Shown here piece by piece: positions 53,330 through 63,321 of a DNA stretch of 64,000 nt. The notes under the pieces are model-generated. The model searched no databases. It was not told the origin of the DNA and saw only the letters and a program-made list of their open reading frames with translations. Source of the DNA: Harmonia axyridis (Eukaryota; Arthropoda; Insecta; Coleoptera; Coccinellidae); the NCBI RefSeq assembly GCF_914767665.1, contig NC_059508.1, positions 20,062,001-20,126,000 on the forward strand, read 5' to 3'. Positions within the stretch are counted from its first letter, which is position 1; each line of letters begins with the position of its first letter. The position numbers and the translations under genes were made by a program.

Positions 53330-53765
53330 GGGAAATATGCGTCAAGAGAGAATTTGCATATGTCGGTCCCATATAGACCGATACTCTTTCAGTATATTAT
53401 GAATAAGCTCTGGCAGGCCTTTTGTCGAAAAAATCATGGCGAATTTCGAGATAGACCGTCATGTTAGCAGTTGTAGCTCTCCAATGAGCTGCATCCCAAT
53501 GGAGCTCGGATGGTGAGTTCTTATTCATCTACCCTATAGACCGGAACTGGCACCAAATGACTACCACAAGTTCCTTTGTATGGCCAACGCGCTTGGGGGT
53601 ATAAACTTGGCCTTAATCGAGGACTTTAAAAATTGGTTGTCAGGTTTTTATTGCCAATAGGAACAAGGTTTTCTACGAGCATTATGACGTTGGATTCTCG
53701 TGGACATCTAGATATAGAACAGAACGGCGCTTATTCGAATTAGTTTGGACGATTGCAACACTTTG
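53330..53765 (+). pseudogene. mariner transposase remnant
   Basis: Broken frames read LIHLPYRPELAPNDYHKFLC (about 53525-53580), IEDFKNWLS and ANRNKVFYEHYDVGF. The YxPELAPxDY...F segment is the region around the last catalytic Asp of mariner transposases (YSPDLAPxDxxLF), and FFANRxxxFY is its C-terminus. Upstream pieces near 53340-53480 are too decayed to place. 53766-54350 is AT-rich with nothing recognisable. Confidence 0.55.
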
Positions 53766-54354
53766 CATTAAGCGAGAATCACGAAATTACTTTTTTCCCA
53801 ACCAAATATGATATGAGAAATAAAAACATTATTTTTCGTTGTGGAAATAGTTCAAATACATTTTTGATTACTTTCGACAATATTTTTTGTGAATAAATTG
53901 ATAAATAAAAAAATCAGATGAGCTTTCATTGAACTTGAAAACTTATGATTTCTTATGAAATATATTTCATGTCAGAGGGCATTGAAAATCTGAACTATTT
54001 CTAATTCGTTTATTATTGTTTGGCATGAGTGAACATATATCATTGCTTTTTTCTAGATTTTTTTGTTGGCTTTTCTCTTTTTTTTTGGTTACTCTTTATT
54101 TTTTTCATTGATTTTTTTTAAATTTTAATGTCAATACGATATTCTGCCCACTGAAAGAACTGATGAAGTTTTGAATTATAAAACGATTGCTAGGCGGAAT
54201 ATTGCATTGAACAAAAAATCATAAATATCGAATTCAAATGCAGATGTTCTAACTGCGAACGGAATTTTGAAAACAAAAAATTAATATTTTCAACCATCAA
54301 CTCCAATTCATTTGAATCACTCAAATAGTAGATTTATAAAATGATGGAATCCCA

Positions 54355-55470
54355 TTGGTAACTGTTCCAGGGCATTCTTGTCATTGTCTTCATTACTACA
54401 GGTTTCACAAAATTTTGATTGACCAATCATTTGATTGCGTTTTGGAATCTGTGGAAGTTGCTAAAAATGAACTCTGGTTGAACACAGATCGTGACAATCC
54501 CACAATAAAAATTTTGTGGAAGCCGCTACTTATATCTCAAATATCTAATTCAAGTGAATTGATCGATAATTTGCCAAAAGGTCAATTTGAAATTTCACCA
54601 GGATACCTTACAAAAGTAATAATATTCATTTCACCAATGAAAAATCACATACTTATCATATATTTAAGTGAAAAAATCACTAAATATAGAATTGAGAAAT
54701 GTCAATTTCTTTCAGAAATTATGAAACTAGCATGTCTCTGGTTCAGTGAAAATTACCTTGTACTGAACAAAGATAAAACTAAAATAATTTTGTTTCATCA
54801 CACCAATGCTGGTACAGAAATCCCAAATTCTATCCAACTTAATGAACACCAATATATAAGATAACTTATACAGCAAAAGTTCTGGGAGTCCACATTGATT
54901 CTGAACTAAACTGGAAGTGCCACATTGATCATCTCTCCAAGAAAATTTCATCATGGACTGCGAATTATCTCAAGTATATGACCTAACGTGCATTGAAGGC
55001 AGTCTACTATGCCATAATAGAAGCCAGATTAAGATTTGGGGTAATTTTTTATGGATCCGGAAATTTACAATCAATATTTGTTATTGTTATTGCAGAAAAG
55101 GGCCATCAGACTTATTTTTGGTTTGAACAGAATACAATCATATCGAGGTGTATTTAGGAGTAATGAGATTCTTACTATTTATGGTGTATACATTCAAGAG
55201 TGTTCAATATTTCAACACAAAAATAAGAACCTATTCAATCAACACATAAATGGAAATAAATCAAACTACAGCATCAGAAATTTCAATTACACATATCCAA
55301 AGCATACCTTGGCAAGCACTCAGAAACAAGTCGAGTATAGATGTTTGAAATTATTCAATTCCTTGCCTTTGAACATTCAAAGGGAAGAAAGTTTCAAGAA
55401 GTTTAAGAAGGAAATACATAAAATTTTGATAGAATTGGAACCTAACAAGCTGGAGGATTTCATTCAATAG
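54355..55470 (+). pseudogene. LINE ORF2 C-terminal remnant (CR1/Jockey type)
   Basis: The open stretch 54355-54864 contains LWFSENYLVLNKDKTKIILF, the RT thumb motif (N-x-L-x-LN-x-x-K-T). Then come KVLGVHIDSELNWKCHIDHL (about 54878), a broken YYAIIEARLRFGVIFYGSG, and from about 55090 LQKRAIRLIFGLNRIQSYRG followed by SLPLNIQREESFKKFKKEIH to a stop at 55468. This order matches the end of CR1/Jockey ORF2 (compare 16260-16830). The upstream half of the first ORF is not clearly LINE. The catalytic core is absent. Confidence 0.65.
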
Positions 55471-55615
55471 AATATTTTTTTTCATTTGTTCTTTATGACT
55501 CTATTTCGTTTGTTTCACCGTAGCTCTTAGTTTAACTACTAACCCTTCAACGGCTTTATAAATATAAAAAACTTTAACTTATTTAACCCACACTACGTAC
55601 AGTATTGATAACAAT

Positions 55616-56149
55616 ATGAACGATAAGACTGAAGAAATACATTCTCAAATCGAGAAAATAAGAGACTTAAATTCAGAAACGTCTAAACCCAGGCTCCACA
55701 AACATAAACCTGAAAAGACTGTCAAAAAGACTGAAATCCACAAGCCTACTCCTTCATCCACTATCTTCATGATCCTCACACCCTACCTTAGAGTACCCCT
55801 CACCGGTAAGCCTGAGCCAGAAACCAGCCGCTTTACCCCCTGTGCATTTCATATGTACTATATCGTCCACCTTATGGATGACTTAATGAGGAAGAATTTT
55901 TACTTCAAGAGACAAGAAGACGCATGGCATCCTCTAATATCCCGTTTGTATTTTGGAATCCTTTTCATAATCCAGACCTTGAGAGCCGAAGACGTATCAA
56001 TTTTCCATACGATTTTCATCAATTTTTCACGATTTCTCTACAAAAAGAAGAATTTCTACAATTTCTGCAGAGCGGAACATCAAAGCCGAGAGCCTTTGGT
56101 TAGATTACGACTTTTCATGTATCATGTCGCTAGATACATGAAGTATTAA
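55616..56149 (+). CDS. intact 177-codon ORF of unknown family
   Basis: ATG 55616 (context AACAATATGA) to a TAA at 56147, with no internal stop in a region where neighbouring LINE frames are broken. Residues 1-55 are charged and Lys-rich (KIRDLNSETSKPRLHKHKPE). The rest is aromatic-rich and probably helical: FMILTPYLRVPLTGKPE, FHMYYIVHLMDDLMRKNFYF, WHPLISRLYFGILFIIQTLR, VSIFHTIFINFSRFLY. No signal peptide and no transposon motif. A TATAAATATAAAA stretch lies about 65 bases upstream and an AATAAA about 110 bases downstream (56256). My impression is of an RNA-virus-type capsid fragment (partiti-like) captured in the genome, but this is unverified; a host or transposon ORF1 gene is equally open. 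Confidence 0.5.
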   Translation: MNDKTEEIHSQIEKIRDLNSETSKPRLHKHKPEKTVKKTEIHKPTPSSTIFMILTPYLRVPLTGKPEPETSRFTPCAFHMYYIVHLMDDLMRKNFYFKRQEDAWHPLISRLYFGILFIIQTLRAEDVSIFHTIFINFSRFLYKKKNFYNFCRAEHQSREPLVRLRLFMYHVARYMKY

Positions 56150-56334
56150 TAATAATCTTATTCAGTAGTATTCTGTATTTCATTCATTCAATGCTTACAT
56201 TCTTGAATTACATCATATGAGATATCATCTGTGATCAGTTTAGTGTGGCGTGAGAAATAAATACCCTTTGATCAGTCTGCAGAGTATTGATTGACCATTC
56301 CTTCAACTGTTTAACGATTGAAGCTGGGTACATC

Positions 56335-57075
56335 ACAATCCTGAAAATATTGACGAGGATATTGAGGATATAAATGCAGATCTTGAAAATATTGCAGGGA
56401 TATCACTCAGCCATAACTTAAAAATCAATTCGAGTAAATCTCAAGCTATATTCTTCGGCGGTGATAAGATCTGTGATTTTCTGCCACAAACTGCTAAGGT
56501 GTCCATTGGAGCGGAGGATATACCAATTGTAGATTCTGTTCGCAATCTAGGTCTAAATATGGACAATTCGTTTTGCTTCCGTACATATATATCGAACTGT
56601 ACTCAGAAAGCCATCTATGGTTTTCGCATGCTATACCCCCATAGAGGGTATCTCCCACACGAACTCAAGATTACACTTGCAACAGTTTGGTTTTGTCATC
56701 GTTTAACAACTGTTCTCAAATATTTTATCCATGTTCGGATCAAATTACTCTTTACAAGATTCAAAAAGTTCAAAACAGTTACTTGGGTTTCATTTATGGT
56801 TTGAAGAAATATGACAGAATAAGTCACAAGTTGAGAGAAGCGAAGTGGCTAAATATGCAGAACATATTCAAGTTTGCAGCTTTGGTTTTTTACAAAATAC
56901 AAAATGGCGCCGAATGAAGTTGTCGTGAATGAACTGACGAAATTGAAGAGAGAACATTTAATTCATACAATTGTCAATAAAAACGTACCGAAAGGGCTCA
57001 CATTTATATCGTTATTTTACCAAACATTAAATGCATTTGCATTGAAGAGGAAAATTTGGCAATCTTTTTGAAGGT
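56335..57075 (+). pseudogene. LINE ORF2 C-terminal remnant (second, different type)
   Basis: In three frames: INSSKSQAIFFGGDKI, IVDSVRNLGLNMDNSFCFRT, HELKITLATV, ILYPCSDQIT-like text at about 56710, and IQKVQNSYLGFIYGLKKYDR with LREAKWLNMQNIFKFAALVF. The KSQAIFFG...LG..MD.....HI and QKVQN..LRFI order is that of RT thumb to C-terminus in I/Jockey-group LINEs. It ends at about 57070. No catalytic core. Confidence 0.6.
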
Positions 57076-57370
57076 CAGTAAACTGAATGATGACCATACC
57101 TCAATATTGTATTTTTTTTGAGCAATTTATAACAGGAATTGGGACAGAAATAATAAATAATCAACTATGATTTTGCCAACGTTTCGGAACGACTTGTTCC
57201 TTTTTCAAGGCTGAATATAAAGCATTTATTAATCATGAATAGAAACATCAAACATTTGCTTTCATACCTCATCATACAATTAATAAAATATATATTTAAA
57301 ATAGTTAGTCAAAGTGGAGAATAAACAAACGGTTTCGACGTATGTCAGTCAATAGAATAAAAAAAATTTC
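57076..57370. other. noncoding stretch with a CAACGTTTCGGAAC...TTTTTCAAGGCT motif
   Basis: No gene. The motif at about 57178-57215 is like the terminal repeats of many Penelope-like elements, but no other PLE feature is near. Low information otherwise. Confidence 0.35.
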
Positions 57371-58604
57371 AATCTGAAGGAAAGGCGTTCACCATCCTCA
57401 CATTGGACCTGAAGCGAACCTTTGACAGTATCTCGCACCACTCAATAAGGTATGCATTGAGAAGATTCAGAGTTGATGAAGACACCTCGCAGTATATTAT
57501 GACTAACTTTGAGGGAGCATCAACAACCATATACTGCGAGGGTGAAGAAATGGCCAACATACATCTGAGAAGAGAAATGAAGCAGGGTGGCCCCCTTGCA
57601 TCCTTATTATTTAATATGGTGTTAGATGAGCTAATTTCATCCCTCAGGATCAGGAGTTGACATACAATGGGACCGGCAAACATATCGGTATTGGGATATG
57701 CAGATGACCTCCTAATCCTGGCAGATAACGTTAACATTGCACATTTCCTCCAATACCCGTGTCAGTTCTTTGAAGACAGGAATCTTGAACTGAACCCCTC
57801 TTAGTGCACTTCACTGTTGCTGGAAAATGTCCGTTTCAAGAAGAAGCTCTATTTACATACGACACCAAAGTTCTATGTCAAAGGCAAGCCCATTCCCCCT
57901 TCAACATCCATTAGGGGCAACGTTCAAGTACCTTGGATTCCGATTCAGTGGGAAAGGAGCGACTCCGTGCGACATTGGTGGCCTGTACACGTGAACTGGA
58001 CGCCTGATGAAGACTGCCCTGAAGCCACAGCAAAAATTCGACAATGCTCAAGAACTTTTTGTGCCCGACATACGTCCACAGCCTACAGTCTCCATCTGAG
58101 AATCTTTAGATCTTGAGGATTGCAGACCGTAAAATCAAAAGAGCCGTTGAAAGGTCTTGAAGTTACCAACGTAATCGACGAGGCACTATACACCCCGACG
58201 AAAATCGGTGGCCTGGGTGTCTTTTCATTTGTCAGGAAAATACCGGTGATTATGTTGGATAGACTGGAGAGAGTGCAGAACAAGTGCACAATGTCTAAGA
58301 CGGTGATAAAAGAAATTGACGGATGGATGAGGAAGATAACCAGGATGATAAAGCCTGTATACAGAACGGCATCTGAAATAGACTCATCGAACGCCTCGAC
58401 CAGTCCTTCTATGGAGGAGACACCCTTCAATCATTTAACGATGCCGCCTTTGGATTCTTCGTGATGAATCCGCCGAGGATGTGGTCAGGAAGAGACTATA
58501 TATATGCTATTAAACTAAGGTCCAATACTCTACCAAGAAGAGGACTTCCGTATGGCCTGGCGGACGCCACAATGTGCAGAGCGGGATGTGGCAGAATAAA
58601 GTCA
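57371..58604 (+). pseudogene. R2-like LINE remnant (RT to start of C-terminal zinc knuckle)
   Basis: FTILTLDLKRTFDSISHHSI (about 57390), MKQGGPLASLLFNMVLDELI (about 57580) and, after a stop at 57658, ISVLGYADDLLILADNV (about 57682). Further shifted frames give FYVKGKPIPP (about 57870) and IDEALYTPTKIGGLGVFSFV (about 58168, the usual GGLG block after RT), ending ADATMCRAGCGRIKSS near 58604, the first Cys pair of a CCHC knuckle. Related to, but not the same copy as, 17230-24327. The endonuclease part is lost. Confidence 0.7.
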
Positions 58605-58660
58605 TCTTATAAATGACGTGCATGAATGGATTAACAAGATTCTCACTGCCCCTACCTACA
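58605..58660 (+). pseudogene. R1-type LINE endonuclease fragment, left part
   Basis: HLINDVHEWINKILTAPTY in frame up to the target duplication of the inserted LINE. With one copy of the duplication removed it reads on into 63836-64000 (SASVERGLRMEDFLTEKGLL). Boundary with the R2-like remnant approximate. Confidence 0.6.
58647..58660 (+). repeat. 14-bp target-site duplication TGCCCCTACCTACA (left)
   Basis: Exact copy at 63822-63835. Confidence 0.92.
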
Positions 58661-58768
58661 CCCCCCCGATGAGTCATTACCTTATCGTGGTGGGGGGGTA
58701 CATTTTCACTATTTTTCTACACCGATGCTTCACGTTTAGCGTGATGCATCGCAGGAGAGATAGAGGAA

Positions 58769-60196
58769 ATGCGAAAAATGACTCAACCTTTCAATATGAT
58801 AATGGAACATCATAGAGAAAAAACTCGCGTGGCAGTCGGAACTGTCGCGCCGGTCGTCGAATCGGGTGTTAGCATAGGCCCACTTCGACCGTTATCCATC
58901 GACTGTGCGACCTCCACCTCATCAGTTGCTCAGGCTGAGAGGACCGGATCTGCTACTGAGCAGGGGTCATCGTCCTCGACCCCAATATCTCCTGTTCTGA
59001 TGGGTATCAAAACCCGTCTTCGATCGAGCTCCTTGGCCGATGCTCCGGAGGCAACTCTGGCAGCTAAGCCTATGGAACCAGTCGTAGAAGAGCCTACGGG
59101 CTCGACTCTTCTTGAAGAGCTGAAGAACAGCTCGGCGATCCGCTCGGCGGTGGAGGAATACCTTCACAACGCCAGCAATAAAATCAATAACTCCCAAAAG
59201 CAATTCATCCTGCAGAAGTTTGCAGAGCTGGAGGGAATTGTCACGTCAACTCTTCTGAAGTGTGCCGTCCTTGAGGGTAGACTACAGGAGAGGAGCAGAC
59301 TGGAGGCTACTCCATCAGCCACACAGTCTGCTACAAACCAGACAGTAGTCCGACGCTCGTACGCGAACGTCACAGCGACTACCAAGACAAACTCGTCCAT
59401 AATCTCAGCCGTGGTATCCAAGGCTAAGAATGAAAGAACGCCGATATTTGTCAAGGCGAGCAACCACAAGGACTCCTCTAAGGTCCAAATTTCAATAAAA
59501 GAGGCCCTCCGCAAGGAGGCTTCCTCGGCAAGAATTCTCACTACGGTGAGAGTCAGGTCTGGCGACTATCTAATTGCCTGCGCATCGCAGGAAGATTCGC
59601 TGATTGTCAAGAAAGCTCTTGACAAGGCGAAGTTGGAGTATAACGCCCCGAAGAAGATCCTTCCAAGGGTCATTCTTCATGACGTGTCTAAGGACACCAA
59701 CATCGATGAGCTCATCGATGACATAATAGACAAGAACTTGCCGGATCGTTACGATCCGTCTTCAGTGAAGAAAGAGACGAGGGTAATTCACAAATTTCCC
59801 TCGAGGACTTCTGAACAGAAGGTTGTTCTGAGCGCACCGGCATGCCTAACTAATGAGATCACCCGTCAGGGCAGAGCATATGCTGGGCTCCAGGCACATC
59901 GCGCTTACGAACATGCAAGTGTTTCGCGCTGTAAGAAGTGCCAGTCATTCCGACATCCAACGCCGAGGTGCAAATTGGATCTCCCAATTTGCTCACACTG
60001 CGGCACGAAAGGCCACTCCGTCTCGGAGTGCGCCAAAAACGAAAATCGAGCTTGCTGTATCAACTGCAAGCTCAAAAAGCTCAAAAACACGGACCATCCC
60101 GCTAGTCATAACTCCTGCCCTATCTACAGGAGAGCGATCGAGGACTTCGCATCGAAGATTGACACCTCGATCAACCATCTAAAGGCTCCGGCCTAA
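58769..60196 (+). CDS. R1-clade ORF1 (Gag-like, three zinc knuckles)
   Basis: 475 codons from ATG 58769; further Met codons (residues 4, 10, 12) make the exact start uncertain. The N-terminal third is Ser/Thr/Pro-rich and low complexity. The middle has a helical stretch (AVEEYLHNASNKINNSQKQF, residues about 127-146) and a pre-knuckle RRM-like region (RILTTVRVRSGDYLIACA, then KKILPRVILHDV). The C-terminus has CKKCQSFRHPTPRC, CSHCGTKGHSVSEC and a longer C-x2-C...H...C third finger, as in R1/TRAS/SART ORF1 proteins. Expected to coat LINE RNA. It ends TAA at 60194, with ORF2 overlapping in the -1 frame. Confidence 0.9.
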   Translation: MRKMTQPFNMIMEHHREKTRVAVGTVAPVVESGVSIGPLRPLSIDCATSTSSVAQAERTGSATEQGSSSSTPISPVLMGIKTRLRSSSLADAPEATLAAKPMEPVVEEPTGSTLLEELKNSSAIRSAVEEYLHNASNKINNSQKQFILQKFAELEGIVTSTLLKCAVLEGRLQERSRLEATPSATQSATNQTVVRRSYANVTATTKTNSSIISAVVSKAKNERTPIFVKASNHKDSSKVQISIKEALRKEASSARILTTVRVRSGDYLIACASQEDSLIVKKALDKAKLEYNAPKKILPRVILHDVSKDTNIDELIDDIIDKNLPDRYDPSSVKKETRVIHKFPSRTSEQKVVLSAPACLTNEITRQGRAYAGLQAHRAYEHASVSRCKKCQSFRHPTPRCKLDLPICSHCGTKGHSVSECAKNENRACCINCKLKKLKNTDHPASHNSCPIYRRAIEDFASKIDTSINHLKAPA

Positions 60197-60198
60197 GG

Positions 60199-63100
60199 GT
60201 GGTCCAGATAAATGCGCAGAGATCCGCAGCCGTGTCGGCAGAGATCTCACATATCGCTCACTCGAAAAATATTGACATTTTTTGCATACAAGAACCTTAC
60301 CATGCTTTCAGCGAGGTGAGGGGCTTAGGTCTTAGAGCACGTATACTTCGAACGTCTCAGGATCCATTCGGATCCGCCATTGCTATTTTCAATCCTCAAT
60401 TGAATGCTATCATTCTAAGCGACTTGTCGGATCCACATATCACTGTGGCCTCTGTCCATCACGATGGGCTAACATTACTACTAGTTAGTGTCTATTGCCA
60501 ATATGGATTAGACATTGACCCCTTTCTACTAAAACTAGATTCTATTCTTAGGCAAAACAGGGGCAAAAGAGTCCTCATCTGTATGGACTCTAATGCAAAA
60601 TCCCCGCTTTGGTTCTCTAATCATAGGGACCATCGCGGGTCTCTTCTCGAGGACTTTATCGACCGTTCTGGGCTTATCGTCCTCAATACATCGGATTCAC
60701 CAAGTACCTTCGGGTCGTCAAACGGTGAATCCAATATTGACATTACTCTCGCTACCCCCAATGCGGCGGACTTTGTCCAAGGCTGGTCGGTGCGAGAAAA
60801 TTGGTCCACATCGGACCACCGTCCTATCTATTTTGAGATAGGCTCGAAACAAACAAAGAATAGAATCGAATATATCGATCCGGACACCCCAAGATTTGTT
60901 CCTAGGAACGCTGATTGGGAGCTGTTCGATGCTGAACTCGACAGACGTCTCTCGGAGACTGATCTTCACTGTCAGGACGAAGCCGAACTAAATAGGGTCG
61001 TCATTTCTGTTACAAAGGCCATCTTCAGAACGGCCATGATATCAATTTCCACCTCCACCCGCAGAAATCGTGGGCTAGGATGGTGGAATTCTCACCTCAG
61101 CACGTTAAAGACTGACCTGAATCGTAAAAGAGGAGGGTTACGTCGGATGCGTCGACGGGGAGAGAATCCCGATGTCATTAACGACCAAAGAGCAGCCATC
61201 AGGCGCGCAAATAACATCTATGTCACCGCCATCCGCCAGGCGAAATTCAATAATTGGCAAAGATTCGTTCAAACCGAATCGGAACGTAGCCCATGGTCTA
61301 CAGCCTACAAAGTGGTCACTGAGCGCATATCTGCTCAAACCACTCTTTCATCAGTAAAAACCTCTCAAGGTTCTTACACCAGATCTTGGCTGGAAACAGT
61401 CGAGGTCATTCTATCACGGCTTCTTCCTAGGGACGACTGTGGCGAAGACAATCTAGCCCAAGCCGCAGTCAGAACTGCTTCCGTCGAACAGGACCCCACG
61501 GGGCCCTTCCTACCTGACCCGGAGCCTTTTGAGATGGAGGAGCTTGGTAAAGCTCTTCAGGCCACACGTAAAAACTGTGCACCTGGCCCTGATCGCATCT
61601 CAGGGTTCATTCTTAAAAGAGTCTTCGACACACATCCCGAAGTTCTTCTCTCCTTGTACAACTCATGTCTTACGTTACGTACGTTTCCTGGGCCATGGAA
61701 GTCAGGGAGAGTATGTCTTTTGCTCAAATCGAAAGAGAGACAGCCGGACGATGCAAAGTCGTATCGCCCGGTGTGTCTTACTGACGAGATGGGCAAACTA
61801 CTAGAACGTCTCCTTCTTTCCCGAATCTCCCCAATATATCGATCGTCTGGTCAAGAAAACGACTCTCAGTTCGGCTTTCGAACTGGCAGGTCTACCGAGG
61901 ACGCGGTTCGCCGCGTCGTAAATTTCACTCGAGACTCAACTGAGCGCTATGTGGCAGGGTTATTTGTCGATATAGATGGTGCATTCGACAACTTGTGGTG
62001 GCCGGCAGTTCTTCGTAGACTACGGTCTGCACTGCCGTGCCCATCATATTACAAGTTACTAAAATCATTCCTTAAAGACAGAAACATCTTCATTAGGCAA
62101 GGTGCGTGTACTTACAGAAGAGAGGTCGACCGGGGCTGCCCTCAGGGATCGGTCCTCGGACCGTTCCTCTGGAACGTAGTACTGGACGAACTCCTGGCTC
62201 TTCTGCCCTCCTCGGGAGGCATAAACGTTGCATACGCAGACGATATTGCTATAATCGTCAGCGGAAATAGTCGAAGGGACATAGAGTACGCTCTAACAGA
62301 GTCCATAAATTCACTAGAAAATTGGCTGGCTGCGAATAAACTGAAACTTTCGCATGGAAAGACCCATGCAGTCCTCCTCAAGGGCAAATTAAGCACCGAA
62401 CGACCACCTACAGTCCGCCTAACAAGCGGCTCTCTTAGGTGGTCGAGACAAACATCATATCTAGGAGTCATCCTAGATGCGGGACTTTCTTTCCTACCGC
62501 ATATCATTTACATTCGCAAAAAGGTGATAGGTCTCAACAACAAGTTTCGTAGATTAAGCAGGCCCCTAGGGGCCACGGGTAGACATGCTCTACGTGTCTA
62601 CTATAATTCCGTTTATCTACCAGTGGTTCTATACTGCTCTTCAGTATGGACCCATCGTCTGTCTAATTCTCACTTCCAGAGAAACCTATCGGCCTGCCAT
62701 AGGTCAATCCTTCTATCAATAACAACTGCCTGTCGGACTGTCGCAACGTCGGCACTCGAAGTCCTGACAGGGTATATGCCTCTGAACTTCAGAGCGGAAT
62801 TCTTTTCTGCTCGATATCATTTCCGCCAAGGCATCGCGTACACATACAAAGACCGAACATTTGAACTTCCGAATGTCTCGGTCCTAAACAGGAAAGCCGC
62901 GATCACCTCTCTTCAAAAAGAGCTCTGGTCAACGCTAACTGAGGAATGGCAGGAGTGCTGGGATACCGGCTCGACTGGCAGAAACACGCACCTTTGGATT
63001 CCCAAGGTAGATTTCGCTACCGAGAATCCTCATTTTCGACCAGGGTACCCACTGACCTGTTTTATAACAGGCCACGGCCCCTTCAGGGCCACTTTAAACA

Positions 63101-63321
63101 AACTGAATCTGTCTGACTCCAGCAGATGCCCTTGCGGAGCGGCAAGTGAGACATCGTCGCATGTCTTATTTGAGTGTGCTCTTTACGACACACACCGTTC
63201 TCAGGGGTTATCTAGCAATTTACAAGCACCATCTAGGCTTATCGAGAATCGGGACAGTTACCAGGGTATATCTGGCACGGCAAGAAGCGTTATAGATAGC
63301 GTCTATGCGGGTAGAACGTAG
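60199..63321 (+). CDS. R1-clade ORF2: APE endonuclease, reverse transcriptase, C-terminal zinc knuckle
   Basis: About 1040 codons, open upstream of 60199 into ORF1. No AUG precedes the endonuclease start (VQINAQRSAA; the catalytic Asn is at about 60208), so translation probably uses -1 slippage or termination-coupled reinitiation. EN residues: N in QINAQRS, E in CIQEPYH, D-x-N in MDSNAKS, D in SNIDITLA and SDHRPI. RT: CAPGPDRISGFILKRVF, FGFRTGRSTEDAV, GLFVDIDGAFDNL, GCPQGSVLGPFLWNV and catalytic YADDIAII (about 62235). The C-terminal ITGHGPFRATLNKL block is followed by the knuckle CPCGAASETSSHVLFEC (about 63130). Stop TAG at 63319. All motifs intact. Confidence 0.93.
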   Translation: MVQINAQRSAAVSAEISHIAHSKNIDIFCIQEPYHAFSEVRGLGLRARILRTSQDPFGSAIAIFNPQLNAIILSDLSDPHITVASVHHDGLTLLLVSVYCQYGLDIDPFLLKLDSILRQNRGKRVLICMDSNAKSPLWFSNHRDHRGSLLEDFIDRSGLIVLNTSDSPSTFGSSNGESNIDITLATPNAADFVQGWSVRENWSTSDHRPIYFEIGSKQTKNRIEYIDPDTPRFVPRNADWELFDAELDRRLSETDLHCQDEAELNRVVISVTKAIFRTAMISISTSTRRNRGLGWWNSHLSTLKTDLNRKRGGLRRMRRRGENPDVINDQRAAIRRANNIYVTAIRQAKFNNWQRFVQTESERSPWSTAYKVVTERISAQTTLSSVKTSQGSYTRSWLETVEVILSRLLPRDDCGEDNLAQAAVRTASVEQDPTGPFLPDPEPFEMEELGKALQATRKNCAPGPDRISGFILKRVFDTHPEVLLSLYNSCLTLRTFPGPWKSGRVCLLLKSKERQPDDAKSYRPVCLTDEMGKLLERLLLSRISPIYRSSGQENDSQFGFRTGRSTEDAVRRVVNFTRDSTERYVAGLFVDIDGAFDNLWWPAVLRRLRSALPCPSYYKLLKSFLKDRNIFIRQGACTYRREVDRGCPQGSVLGPFLWNVVLDELLALLPSSGGINVAYADDIAIIVSGNSRRDIEYALTESINSLENWLAANKLKLSHGKTHAVLLKGKLSTERPPTVRLTSGSLRWSRQTSYLGVILDAGLSFLPHIIYIRKKVIGLNNKFRRLSRPLGATGRHALRVYYNSVYLPVVLYCSSVWTHRLSNSHFQRNLSACHRSILLSITTACRTVATSALEVLTGYMPLNFRAEFFSARYHFRQGIAYTYKDRTFELPNVSVLNRKAAITSLQKELWSTLTEEWQECWDTGSTGRNTHLWIPKVDFATENPHFRPGYPLTCFITGHGPFRATLNKLNLSDSSRCPCGAASETSSHVLFECALYDTHRSQGLSSNLQAPSRLIENRDSYQGISGTARSVIDSVYAGRT

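Noticed and set aside
57178..57215. Penelope terminal repeat or hammerhead ribozyme
   Set aside because: The CAACGTTTCGGAAC motif is suggestive, but I find no CTGATGA/GAAA core and no other Penelope parts nearby.
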